A DNA stretch of 64,000 nt, taken from positions 124,001 through 188,000 of the forward strand of contig JAWLCW010000009.1 in the NCBI GenBank assembly GCA_041686935.1, written 5' to 3'. The stretch comes from Mariniphaga sp041686935 (GTDB lineage Bacteria > Bacteroidota > Bacteroidia > Bacteroidales > Prolixibacteraceae). The position numbers and the translations under genes are program-made. The notes under the pieces were generated by a model, which made no database searches, was not told the DNA's origin, and worked only from the letters and a program-made list of their open reading frames with translations. The stretch's first letter is position 1. Each line of letters begins with the position of its first letter. This document shows, one piece after another, positions 25,469 through 33,650 of the stretch.

Positions 25469-25742
25469 GTTTGACCTCTCCCAACATCTCCAAAGGAGAG
25501 GAGAAAATCATCTTACAGATGATTTATTGAGAACAGCAAAAAAACAAAGTTTGCAATTTGAAATACAAAATAAACTGTTAAGCACTATCCCAAAGTCCCA
25601 CTTCGGGGGATTTTGGGGGTCGCGGCTGCTAAAAAAAGGTTCAAAAAGAATTCTCAAAAAGTTTGTAAGTTTGAAACGCCAAATTAGTTTGAAAACATTT
25701 TCTTAAAGTCCTTTTTTTTGGGAAACAGAAGGCACTTAAATT
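25469..25742. repeat. Spacer with degenerate C/G-run palindromes
   Basis: Between the ferritin terminator and the Rel gene lies non-coding sequence with two imperfect palindromes: CTCTCCCAAC...GGAGAGGAG near 25479-25503, and CCCAAAGTCCC (25589-25599) facing GGGGGATTTTGGG (25605-25617). Their style resembles the repeats at 14820-14970. An open frame running through it has no recognisable protein features. Confidence 0.45.
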
Positions 25743-27935
25743 ATGGAATTACAGGAGCAGTTTTATACACGCTACAATCATTTACGGGAGTTTTGCAGAA
25801 TGAATTGGGATGAATCTGCACTTTCCCGGCTCGATGAAACATTCCGTTTTGCACAGTCGGTTATTGGTGAAAAACAATTTAAAACCGGGGAATACATTTT
25901 GAGCCATTCGCTTGATGTGGCTGCCATAATTGCCGTTGAAATAGGTCTGGAGCCCGACTCCGTTATTACCGGGTTGCTGCATAATATAATGTATGCCGGA
26001 CTGGACAGAAAAGTTACCAGGGAAGAGATTGAAGCGCATTTTGGCCTTCCGGTTTATTCTATTCTGGAAGGGATGGCAAAAATTAACACGTTGGGAACCG
26101 ATACGGTTGAACTCCACCCGGAGAACTACAGAAAACTTCTGTTAGCCCTGGCCGGAGATGTGCGCGTAGTTCTGGTTAAAACCGCCGATCGCCTTCAGGT
26201 AATGCGGCATCTCGAAATCTATGATGAACAGGCAAGAAACAGGTTGGTTAATGAAACGTCGCATTTATACGCACCGCTTGCTCACCGGCTCGGACTTTAT
26301 GCCATCAATTCAGAAATGCTCGATTTATGTCTGAAGTACCAGCATCCGGAAGGCTACAAATATGTTGTTGACAGGTTGCATGAAACCAAAACCGAACGTG
26401 AAAATTTTGTTGCCGAATTTGTAAGGCCGGTTGAAAAAACGTTGAAAGACCGTGGATTCAGCTTTTCAATGAAAGCACGAACCAAATCTATTTTTTCCAT
26501 TTGGAATAAGATGCAAAAAAAGAAGGTTTCGTTCGACGAGGTGATGGATTTGTTTGCTATCCGGATTATTCTTGAATCGAAACCTGAAAATGAAAAGGCG
26601 GACTGCTGGACAGTTTATTCCGTGGTCACCGAACAGTACCAGGCCAATCCCGAGCGCATGCGCGACTGGATAACCATACCCAAATCGAATGGGTACGAAT
26701 CGCTTCATGCCACAGTTATGGGGCCCAAAGGCCGTTGGGTTGAAATACAGATTCGGACCAGAAGAATGGATGAAGTGGCAGAAAAAGGCCTTGCGGCGCA
26801 CTGGAAATATAAAGGTGGAAAAGAAAGTTCGGGGTTTGATGCATGGTTGGCCGGAATCAGGGAAATACTGGAAAACCCGGAACTGAATGTGGTGGATTTT
26901 ATCGACCATTTCAGCCTTGATATTTATAAAGACGAAACCTTTGTTTTTACGCCAAAAGGCGATTTAAAAAAAATGCCTTCCGGATCAACACTGCTTGATT
27001 TTGCTTACGAAATTCATTCTCAATTAGGAGATAAATGCGTGGGAGGTAAGGTTAACGGTAAAAAAGTTACCCTCAAATATAAACTGAAAAACGGCGATCA
27101 GGTCACCATTGAAACTTCGAATAACCAGAAACCCAAAATGGACTGGCTCGATTTTTTGGTTACCTCAAAAGCCATAAGCCGTGTAAAAGCCAGTTTAAAT
27201 GAAGAAAAAAAGAACCTGGCTGAACAGGGCCGTGAAATTTTACTCCGAAAGTTCAAAAACTGGAAACTGGAATTAAACGACGAAGCCATCAGGAAAATTC
27301 TGAAAAAATATGAATTTAAACTGGCCGTTGATTTTTACTGCGAACTGGCAAACGGGAAAATAGAGCCGCTGGATGTAAAGTCAATTTTTACCGAAAAGGC
27401 CGAAGATGAAAATGCCCGTCGAAAAGTGGAAGAGTTACTTCCTGCCAAAGAAATCCAGGAATTTTCTTTTGACAGGGGAGATGATTATCTGATTATTGAC
27501 AATAACCTTAAAAATCTGAATTTTCAGTTGGCACGCTGCTGTAATCCGGTGTTTGGCGATTCCATATTCGGATTTGTAACCATAAACGAAGGCATAAAAA
27601 TTCACCGCAACAGTTGCCCCAATGCACCGCAAATGAAGGAACGTTTTCCCTATCGTGTAATCAATGCCAAATGGAAGGAAACCACAAGTCCCGGAGCTTT
27701 TCTAACTACACTGCACGTTTCAGGAACCGATGAAGTGGGAATTGTTTCTGAAATTTCCCATATTATAGCCAAAGATACAGGGGCAAGGCTGCGTTCCATC
27801 AATATCGATTCAAACAAAGGCAAGTTTGAAGGTATTTTGAAAATTTCAGTTTATAATCTGGACCACCTCGAATTTCTGATTCATAAAATGAGAAAGGTAA
27901 AAGGAGTGGTTTCTGTTACAAGAGGCGAAACATGA
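25743..27935 (+). CDS. RelA/SpoT-family (p)ppGpp enzyme with degenerate hydrolase site
   Basis: 730 residues with the full long-RSH layout: HD-like domain (about 20-190), synthetase (about 240-360), TGS (about 390-455; FTPKGDLKKMPSGSTLLDFAYEIH), a Cys region (ARCCNP, residues about 598-603) and a C-terminal ACT domain (about 655-728). In the HD domain H55 is kept, but the canonical HD pair is H80-N81, the following ED is YA, and the later DRLHNMRT-type motif is DRLQVMRHL, so hydrolysis is probably lost. The synthetase side looks active: D269 in MDLFAIRI, R305-M-R307-D308 (compare RxKD), SNGYESLH and E334 in EIQIRT. It most likely makes (p)ppGpp from ATP and GDP/GTP. Glycerate kinase overlaps its end by 4 bases. 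Confidence 0.9.
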   Translation: MELQEQFYTRYNHLREFCRMNWDESALSRLDETFRFAQSVIGEKQFKTGEYILSHSLDVAAIIAVEIGLEPDSVITGLLHNIMYAGLDRKVTREEIEAHFGLPVYSILEGMAKINTLGTDTVELHPENYRKLLLALAGDVRVVLVKTADRLQVMRHLEIYDEQARNRLVNETSHLYAPLAHRLGLYAINSEMLDLCLKYQHPEGYKYVVDRLHETKTERENFVAEFVRPVEKTLKDRGFSFSMKARTKSIFSIWNKMQKKKVSFDEVMDLFAIRIILESKPENEKADCWTVYSVVTEQYQANPERMRDWITIPKSNGYESLHATVMGPKGRWVEIQIRTRRMDEVAEKGLAAHWKYKGGKESSGFDAWLAGIREILENPELNVVDFIDHFSLDIYKDETFVFTPKGDLKKMPSGSTLLDFAYEIHSQLGDKCVGGKVNGKKVTLKYKLKNGDQVTIETSNNQKPKMDWLDFLVTSKAISRVKASLNEEKKNLAEQGREILLRKFKNWKLELNDEAIRKILKKYEFKLAVDFYCELANGKIEPLDVKSIFTEKAEDENARRKVEELLPAKEIQEFSFDRGDDYLIIDNNLKNLNFQLARCCNPVFGDSIFGFVTINEGIKIHRNSCPNAPQMKERFPYRVINAKWKETTSPGAFLTTLHVSGTDEVGIVSEISHIIAKDTGARLRSINIDSNKGKFEGILKISVYNLDHLEFLIHKMRKVKGVVSVTRGET

Positions 27936-29068
27936 AAAACAAAACACTTAAAATACTGGTGGCGCCAAATTCAATGAAAGGAAGTTTGAATGCATTTGAT
28001 TTTGCAGATATTGTGGAAAAGGCTTTTTTGCAGGTTTCCGGTAATTTCGCAATCAGAAAAATACCAGTTGCTGATGGCGGTGATTTTACAGGTGAAATTC
28101 TCAGACGCGCCCTTAATGCCAAAACTGTTGAACTTGAAGTGAATGACCCTCTGAACAGGCCTGTTTCTGCAAAATACGCGGTTTCAGAAAAAACAGCAGT
28201 TATTGAAATGGCTGATGCATCAGGAATTAAACTTCTTAAAACCGGCGAGCTTAACCCATTGAAAACTTCCTCGTTTGGCACTGGCCAGGTAATCGATCAT
28301 GCCATAAAACAGGGAAATACCGTAATTTTGCTGGGAGTAGGAGGGAGCGCTACAGTTGATGGAGGTACGGGAATGTTGCAGGCTCTTGGATTTGAATTTT
28401 TTGATAAAAACGGAAACCGGTTAATGGGCAATGGTGAAAATTTGCAGCATATTTCAAAAATTGCACAATCGGAAATTCCGAAACATGTTTCAGTAAAAAT
28501 AATTTGCGATGTGGATAATCCGCTATTGGGGAAAAATGGTGCTGCTTCGGTTTTTGGTCCACAAAAAGGTGCTGCCCCGGCAATGGTAAAAATTCTGGAA
28601 AAAGGATTGGCAAAATGGGAAAAAGTTTTGGAGGCAACATCAGGAAAACATCTTGCAAACATTAAAGGCGCCGGCGCTGCTGGCGGAATTGCGTTACCCC
28701 TGTTGGCTTTTTTCGATGCAGAAATAGTACCGGGAGCAAACTTTATTCTTTCAAAATTACATGTTGAAAGGTCAATAGAATGGGCTGACCTGGTTATTAC
28801 AGGTGAAGGTAAAATTGACAGTCAAACTTTGAATAATAAAGCTCCCAGGGCAGTTGCCGATTTAGCATTCAAAGCTGGAAAACCGGTTATTGCCATTGGC
28901 GGGAGAGTAGAAAAAAGTGCTTCAGCAGCTTTTAACGGTACTTTTAGTTTCGTTCCGGGGCCTGTTTCGTTGAATGAATCAATGGATAAGTCAGGCGAAT
29001 TTCTATTTGATTTTGCCACACAATTAGCCCGGTTTATTTATGCATTATTTTTAAAAAATAAAATATGA
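27932..29068 (+). CDS. Glycerate kinase (GarK/GlxK type)
   Basis: 378 residues, the usual length of the class that phosphorylates D-glycerate. Motifs: LVAPNSMKGSLNAFDFADIV at the start, VADGGDFTGEIL, GLGGSATVDGGTGML-like segment here as GVGGSATVDGGTGMLQALG, GAAGGIALPLLAF and DLVITGEGKIDSQTL. The ATG overlaps the Rel stop (ATGA, 27932-27935), so it is translated in the same operon; I know of no functional reason linking the two. The product, 2- or 3-phosphoglycerate, enters glycolysis. Confidence 0.93.
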   Translation: MKNKTLKILVAPNSMKGSLNAFDFADIVEKAFLQVSGNFAIRKIPVADGGDFTGEILRRALNAKTVELEVNDPLNRPVSAKYAVSEKTAVIEMADASGIKLLKTGELNPLKTSSFGTGQVIDHAIKQGNTVILLGVGGSATVDGGTGMLQALGFEFFDKNGNRLMGNGENLQHISKIAQSEIPKHVSVKIICDVDNPLLGKNGAASVFGPQKGAAPAMVKILEKGLAKWEKVLEATSGKHLANIKGAGAAGGIALPLLAFFDAEIVPGANFILSKLHVERSIEWADLVITGEGKIDSQTLNNKAPRAVADLAFKAGKPVIAIGGRVEKSASAAFNGTFSFVPGPVSLNESMDKSGEFLFDFATQLARFIYALFLKNKI

Positions 29069-29144
29069 ATCAAACTTTTCAGGATGTAAAAGTGTTTCAT
29101 AATTAGTTTTTTAGAACAAGAATTAATACGATATAAAAACAATT

Positions 29145-29176
29145 TATCCTCTTGTGGCAGGATATTTGTTTTTTTA
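29145..29176 (+). terminator. Possible intrinsic terminator after glycerate kinase
   Basis: A 6-bp stem TATCCT (29145-29150) with AGGATA (29159-29164), loop CTTGTGGC, is followed by TTTGTTTTTTT. The stem is short, so confidence is moderate. Confidence 0.45.
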
Positions 29177-29238
29177 AGCCCGGAAGATTTAAAAAATGAA
29201 GTAAATAAATATGTTATAGGATTTTTAATCAATATTAT

Positions 29239-29246
29239 TATTTTTG
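29239..29246 (+). promoter_or_regulatory. Predicted -7 element of the TPR gene promoter
   Basis: TATTTTTG matches TAnnTTTG and lies 66 bases before the TPR gene ATG at 29312. No clear -33 TTG is present. Confidence 0.35.
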
Positions 29247-29311
29247 AGACTTCTCTGTAAAAATCAATGAAGAAAATTTGAAAAACGAATAAAAATTAAA
29301 AAAACGAAAAA

Positions 29312-30166
29312 ATGAAAAAAGTATTTGTTATTATGACGGCACTCCTGTTATCAGTTTTTTCCTTTGCTCAGGATGCAGCCGAAAAAATTAACCAGGCCAA
29401 CGAGGCCATGCAGGCAGAAGACTATGCCAGAGCTTTTACACTTTACGATGAGGCAATGAATAATCTGGGCGATGTGGAAGTTCCTGATGCAATTTATTAT
29501 AATATCGGAATCGCTGCCTACCGTTCGAACAATCTTCAGGGAGCAGTAAAGTATTTCGATAAAGCTGTGGCAGCAGGAGTAAATGTTTCAAAAAGCCATG
29601 AGTTTAAAGCCTTGGCTTACAACGACAATGAAGACTATGCCAATGCCATTGCAAGCTATGAACAAGCCATTGCAACATCAGAAGAAAGTACGGAAACACT
29701 TGTGTACAATGCAGCAATAGCTGCCTATCGCGGTGAATTGCTCGACAAAGCTGTTGAGCTTTTCAGCCAAAGTGTGGCGAACGGTTTTCGGGGTGAAACA
29801 GCACTTTATTACAAAGCAGTTACTTTACGAAAACAGAATAAGGACGATGACTACAAAGTTGCTTTGGAAGAAGGAGTTGAAAAATTTCCTGCCGATGACA
29901 GGTTTTCGAAAGCACTGGCCGGAATTTATGTAACGGAAGGCAACGAACTCTACAGAAAGGGTGTAGCTATCCTTACTGCCGCTAACGAAAAAGTGAGCAG
30001 TGGAGCCATTTCCACCGCCGACGATGCCTACACTGCCGAAGTTGAAAAAGCCAAGACAGAATTCAGGGCAGCCGTTAATATTCTGGAAAAAGCAAAAGCG
30101 TTGGATTCAGGTAATCAAAATGCTCAAAAATTGCTCGATGCATGTAATTCGGTTCTTGGTAGCTAA
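29312..30166 (+). CDS. Secreted tetratricopeptide-repeat protein
   Basis: 284 residues. A signal peptide (about 1-19, cleavage after FSFA) is followed by TPR units over about 22-205 with the pattern A..Y..A...YDEA and YYNIGIAAYRSNNLQGAVKYFDKA-like helices. A helical C-terminal region with Ala/Lys-rich heptads (about 205-275) follows. TPR proteins of this kind act as periplasmic or outer-membrane scaffolds; no partner can be named. The gene is a single unit with a strong terminator downstream. Confidence 0.82.
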   Translation: MKKVFVIMTALLLSVFSFAQDAAEKINQANEAMQAEDYARAFTLYDEAMNNLGDVEVPDAIYYNIGIAAYRSNNLQGAVKYFDKAVAAGVNVSKSHEFKALAYNDNEDYANAIASYEQAIATSEESTETLVYNAAIAAYRGELLDKAVELFSQSVANGFRGETALYYKAVTLRKQNKDDDYKVALEEGVEKFPADDRFSKALAGIYVTEGNELYRKGVAILTAANEKVSSGAISTADDAYTAEVEKAKTEFRAAVNILEKAKALDSGNQNAQKLLDACNSVLGS

Positions 30167-30190
30167 ATAGAGTAAAAACCAATACCTAAA

Positions 30191-30232
30191 AAAACAGCCG
30201 TATGAGTTCAAAATCATACGGCTGTTTTTTTT
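30191..30232 (+). terminator. Strong intrinsic terminator of the TPR gene
   Basis: A perfect 15-bp stem (30191-30205 with 30214-30228; core CAGCCGTATGA) with an 8-base loop and a T run. With A and T runs on the two sides it could work in both directions. Confidence 0.9.
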
Positions 30233-30434
30233 GTTGAAACGGAATCCGTATTCTCTTATGTATATATTTAAAAGCCTCCATAATATGACAATTATTCATG
30301 CTTTATGGCGTTAATCAAGACACATTGTCGTGATTTGATGCAATTTTTTCCAAAATCCATTCGAATTTTGAATTGGAACCAGAATTGAATAGCGTTCATC
30401 AGAGTTTGAAAAATAGATTTTATAAATAAAAATT

Positions 30435-30441
30435 GAGGAGG
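30435..30441 (+). promoter_or_regulatory. Strong Shine-Dalgarno sequence before hsp20
   Basis: GAGGAGG lies seven bases before ATG 30449. Most genes in this window lack a recognisable Shine-Dalgarno sequence, so this perfect site stands out and fixes the start. Confidence 0.75.
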
Positions 30442-30448
30442 AAAAAAC

Positions 30449-30904
30449 ATGAACTTAGTAAGATTTCATCATCACCCGCACCGTACGGTTAACCAGAATC
30501 TGGTAGATCAGTTATTCAACAATTTTTTGCGGAACGACTACGACGAAAATTATCTGAATGACTGCAGTTGCAAACCGGCTACCAACGTCTTTGAAACAGA
30601 TAAAGATTTCAGACTTGAACTTTTACTGCCGGGATTTAAAAAAGAAGATGTGCAGTTGAACTTCCACGAAAACATTTTAACTGTTAAAGTTGAACTTCCT
30701 GAAGAAAAGGAAAACAACGGAGAAGAATACAAATACGAACGCAGGGAGTTTGGCGTGTATAGTTTTGAGCGCAAATTCAAAGTGCCGAAAACCGTTGACG
30801 CTGAAAAAATCAACGCCCGTTTTGAAAACGGTATTCTGGAACTGACCCTGCCGAAAAAAGAAGAAGCACAGGTGAAACCACCGGTAGAAATTAAAATAGG
30901 GTAA
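30449..30904 (+). CDS. Small heat shock protein Hsp20
   Basis: 151 residues. An N-terminal arm (1-45, with RNDYDENY) leads to the alpha-crystallin domain (about 45-137; PATNVFETDKDFRLELLLPG, the FKKEDVQLNFHENILTVK strand, and the family hallmark FENGILELTLPKKE). The C-terminal anchor I-K-I is at VEIKIG. It is an ATP-independent holdase in the cytoplasm. A strong Shine-Dalgarno site lies upstream and an 11-bp stem terminator downstream, so it is a single-gene unit. I saw no CIRCE-type inverted repeat or clear TAnnTTTG box in the 280 bases upstream. Confidence 0.95.
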   Translation: MNLVRFHHHPHRTVNQNLVDQLFNNFLRNDYDENYLNDCSCKPATNVFETDKDFRLELLLPGFKKEDVQLNFHENILTVKVELPEEKENNGEEYKYERREFGVYSFERKFKVPKTVDAEKINARFENGILELTLPKKEEAQVKPPVEIKIG

Positions 30905-30937
30905 TTGTTCATAGCAAATAAAAGAAGGATAGGTAAG

Positions 30938-30967
30938 AAGGCCTGGCATTTTGCCGGGCCTTTTTTA
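30938..30967 (+). terminator. Intrinsic terminator of hsp20
   Basis: An 11-bp stem AAGGCCTGGCA (30938-30948) with TGCCGGGCCTT (30952-30962), loop TTT, one G-T pair, followed by TTTT. Confidence 0.88.
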
Positions 30968-31079
30968 ATGGGCTAAAATCAAAAAAAGTCTGTCATCTTT
31001 GTTCTAAATCTAAAAGTTAAGTGTTATTTTTACTTTTTAAACAATCAGCCTTATATCAGGAGTCAACCAATTAATGGCC

Positions 31080-31128
31080 AATGACCAGTGACTATTGACT
31101 GTTGACCAGTGTCTAATGACTAATGACA
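31080..31128 (+). repeat. Degenerate heptamer tandem repeat before araD
   Basis: Seven consecutive 7-base units fit the pattern NNTGACY: AATGACC, AGTGACT, ATTGACT, GTTGACC, AGTGTCT, AATGACT, AATGACA. The array ends eight bases before the araD start codon, inside the untranslated leader. The period of seven is strict while the units have diverged. Confidence 0.75.
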
Positions 31129-31136
31129 AAAATAAA

Positions 31137-31823
31137 ATGCTCGAAAAATTAAAAGAACAGGTTTTCCAGGCCAACCTCGATTTAGTGAAGCACGGCCTGG
31201 TTATTTTCACGTGGGGAAATGTAAGCGGCATCGATCGTGAAACAGGTCATGTAGTAATTAAACCCAGTGGTGTTTCATACAGCAACATGAAACCCAAAGA
31301 CATGGTGGTTTTAAATCTTTACGGGCAGGTTGTCGAGGGCACTCTGAACCCATCAAGCGACACTTCGACCCACCTTGTTTTGTATCGTCAGTTTCAAAAT
31401 ATTGGCGGAATTGTACACACCCATTCCGAGTGGGCCACGAGCTGGGCACAGGCCGGAAAAAGCATTCCCGCTCTGGGAACTACCCATGCCGACTATTTTT
31501 ACGGAGAAATTCCCTGTACAAGAGCAATGACCCGGGCCGAAATTGAAGGCGATTATGAAAAAGAAACCGGGAAAGTAATTGTGGAGCGGTTTAAAAATTT
31601 GAATCCCGGGAATGTCCCGGGGGTTTTGGTGAATAATCACGGTCCCTTCTCCTGGGGAACTGATCCCCACAATGCCGTTCATAATGCGGTTGTTTTGGAA
31701 GAAGTGGCGAAAATGGCATTCAGAACGCTGGTCATTAATCCTGATGCCATGATGTGCCAATCACTTCTTGACAAGCATTTTTTAAGAAAACACGGAAAAG
31801 ATTCCTATTACGGACAGAAGTGA
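31137..31823 (+). CDS. araD: L-ribulose-5-phosphate 4-epimerase
   Basis: 228 residues from ATG 31137 (MLEKLKEQVFQANLDLVKHG); the upstream in-frame ATG at 31095 lies within the heptamer array and is unlikely. It belongs to the class II aldolase/AraD family, which uses Zn2+ to split and rejoin L-ribulose 5-phosphate, giving D-xylulose 5-phosphate. Visible: TWGNVSGIDRETG, PSGVSY, SSDTSTHLVLY, the zinc ligands in HTHSEWATSWAQ, and THADYFYGEIPCTR. The conserved end (LLDKHFLRKHGKDSYYGQK) matches AraD. The ribulokinase gene follows at 118 bases; araA is not in the window. Confidence 0.95.
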   Translation: MLEKLKEQVFQANLDLVKHGLVIFTWGNVSGIDRETGHVVIKPSGVSYSNMKPKDMVVLNLYGQVVEGTLNPSSDTSTHLVLYRQFQNIGGIVHTHSEWATSWAQAGKSIPALGTTHADYFYGEIPCTRAMTRAEIEGDYEKETGKVIVERFKNLNPGNVPGVLVNNHGPFSWGTDPHNAVHNAVVLEEVAKMAFRTLVINPDAMMCQSLLDKHFLRKHGKDSYYGQK

Positions 31824-31824
31824 A

Positions 31825-31906
31825 TTCAGAGTTCAGAGTTCTGCCGAAGGCATTTCTTCTGAAAAAGTTCAGAGTTCAAAGGACAAACCAGTAACCAGTA
31901 ACCAGG
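31825..31906 (+). repeat. Heptamer repeats between araD and araB
   Basis: Two further unit types with period seven occur: TTCAGAG (31825-31831 and 31832-31838, again 31868-31874 followed by TTCAAAG to 31881) and AACCAGT (31886-31892, 31893-31899, then AACCAGG to 31906). Each array has two or three copies. They lie between the araD stop and the araB start. Confidence 0.65.
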
Positions 31907-31941
31907 AATGAATTATAAAATCGAAATAAAAATCAATAAAA

Positions 31942-33612
31942 ATGAGTGAGAAATATACCATTGGATTAGATTATGGCACCGATTCGGTCCGTTCGTTGAT
32001 TGTGAATGTGGAAACCGGCGAGGAGGCCGCCACTGCTGTTTTTTATTATCCGCAATGGAAAGAGGGGAAATATTGCGATGCCCCGAACAACCGGTTCAGA
32101 CAGCACCCGAAAGATTACCTCGAAGGATTGGAATACACGGTAAAAGAGGCATTAAAGCAAGCGCCAACCGGTGTTGCTGAAAATGTGGTTGGCATTTCGG
32201 TGGACACCACCGGATCCACGCCGGTTGCGGTGGACGAAAAAGGAACGCCGCTTTCATTAACCTCCGGATTTGAGGAAAACCCAAATGCCATGTTTGTATT
32301 ATGGAAAGACCACACCGCTGTAAAGGAAGCAGAAGAAATTAACGAACTGGCCCGAAAGTGGGATGTCGATTTTACCAAATTCGAAGGCGGAATTTATTCG
32401 TCGGAATGGTTTTGGGCCAAGCTTTTACACATCATCCGCGAAGATGCCGGTGTTTTTCGTGCGGCTTATTCCTGGGTGGAACACTGCGACTGGATTCCGG
32501 CCCTGTTAACCGGAAATACCAACCCAAAAACGTTGAAACGCAGCCGTTGTGCTGCCGGGCATAAAGCCATGTGGCACGAGGCTTTTGGGGGATTGCCGTC
32601 CGAAGAATTTTTAACGGCACTGGACCCCATGCTGGCCGGTTTGCGTGAGCGGCTTTATAAAGAAACTTATACCTGCGATGTGGCTGCCGGAACGCTTTCT
32701 GATGAGTGGGCAAAAAAACTCGGATTGCCTAAAAATGTTGTAGTGGGCGTGGGGGCTTTCGATGCCCATCTGGGTGCCGTAGGCGCCGAAATTGAACCCT
32801 ATTACCTTTCGAAAGTAATGGGCACTTCAACCTGCGATATGCTGATTGCACCTATGGAAGAAGTTGGCGATAAGCTGGTAAATGGAATTTGTGGCCAGGT
32901 TGACGGTTCAATAATCCCTGGAATGTTGGGACTGGAAGCCGGACAGTCGGCTTTTGGAGATATTTATGCCTGGTTTAAACAAGTGCTGGAATGGCCTTTG
33001 AAAAATATACTGGCTGAAACAGAACTGGTTGACCCTGAGACCCGGGAAAAACTCATGGAGGAAACCTCAAACAAAATAATTGCACGGTTAAACGAAGAAG
33101 CGGCCAAAGTTCCTCTGGAAGAAAGTGGAATAGTTGCACTCGACTGGATGAACGGCCGGCGCACTCCCGATGCCAATCAAAACCTGAAAGGCGCTCTTGC
33201 CGGGTTGAACCTGGGATCGGATGCTCCGCGAATTTTCCGGGCCCTCGTGGAAGCCACCGCATTTGGCTCAAAAGCCATTAACGACCGGTTCATTGAAGAA
33301 GGCGTGAGAATTGACGGCGTAATAGCGTTGGGCGGAGTAGCAAAAAAATCGCCGTTTGTGATGCAGGTGGTCGCCGATGTGCTGAACATGCCCATAAAAG
33401 TAGCCCGCTCAGAACAGGCCTGTGCGCTGGGTTCTGCCATGGCTGCTGCTGTGGCTGCCGGAGTGTATGCAAATACCTTTGAAGCCCAAAGGAGAATGGG
33501 CAGCGGCATCGAAACCGAATATCAGCCGGTTGCTGAAAATGTAGAGAAGTACAAAATTTTATACGAAAAATATAAGAAACTCGGAAAGTTTGTTGAGTTT
33601 GAATTGGCATAA
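31942..33612 (+). CDS. araB: Ribulokinase
   Basis: 556 residues, the usual length for AraB of the FGGY carbohydrate kinase family. Motifs: YTIGLDYGTDSVRSL (phosphate-binding start), GISVDTTGSTPVAV, FVLWKDHTA, GVGAFDAHLGAVGA, VMGTSTCDML, DWMNGRRTPDAN, and LGGVAKKSPFVMQVVADVLNMP (adenosine site). It phosphorylates L-ribulose at O5 in L-arabinose use, feeding AraD encoded just upstream. The two genes probably share a transcript across the repeat-filled spacer. Confidence 0.96.
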   Translation: MSEKYTIGLDYGTDSVRSLIVNVETGEEAATAVFYYPQWKEGKYCDAPNNRFRQHPKDYLEGLEYTVKEALKQAPTGVAENVVGISVDTTGSTPVAVDEKGTPLSLTSGFEENPNAMFVLWKDHTAVKEAEEINELARKWDVDFTKFEGGIYSSEWFWAKLLHIIREDAGVFRAAYSWVEHCDWIPALLTGNTNPKTLKRSRCAAGHKAMWHEAFGGLPSEEFLTALDPMLAGLRERLYKETYTCDVAAGTLSDEWAKKLGLPKNVVVGVGAFDAHLGAVGAEIEPYYLSKVMGTSTCDMLIAPMEEVGDKLVNGICGQVDGSIIPGMLGLEAGQSAFGDIYAWFKQVLEWPLKNILAETELVDPETREKLMEETSNKIIARLNEEAAKVPLEESGIVALDWMNGRRTPDANQNLKGALAGLNLGSDAPRIFRALVEATAFGSKAINDRFIEEGVRIDGVIALGGVAKKSPFVMQVVADVLNMPIKVARSEQACALGSAMAAAVAAGVYANTFEAQRRMGSGIETEYQPVAENVEKYKILYEKYKKLGKFVEFELA

Positions 33613-33618
33613 AAATAT

Positions 33619-33645
33619 AACTGACGGATGAAAATACCGGCAGTT
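33619..33645. terminator. Possible bidirectional terminator between araB and the convergent gene
   Basis: AACTGACGG (33619-33627) and CCGGCAGTT (33637-33645) pair at 8 of 9 positions around a 9-base loop, between two convergent genes. No T run follows, so this is weak. Confidence 0.3.
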
Positions 33646-33650
33646 GTCAT

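Noticed and set aside
25467..25706. Small gene between ferritin and Rel
   Set aside because: It starts within the ferritin terminator region and runs through palindromic remnants; the peptide has no recognisable features.
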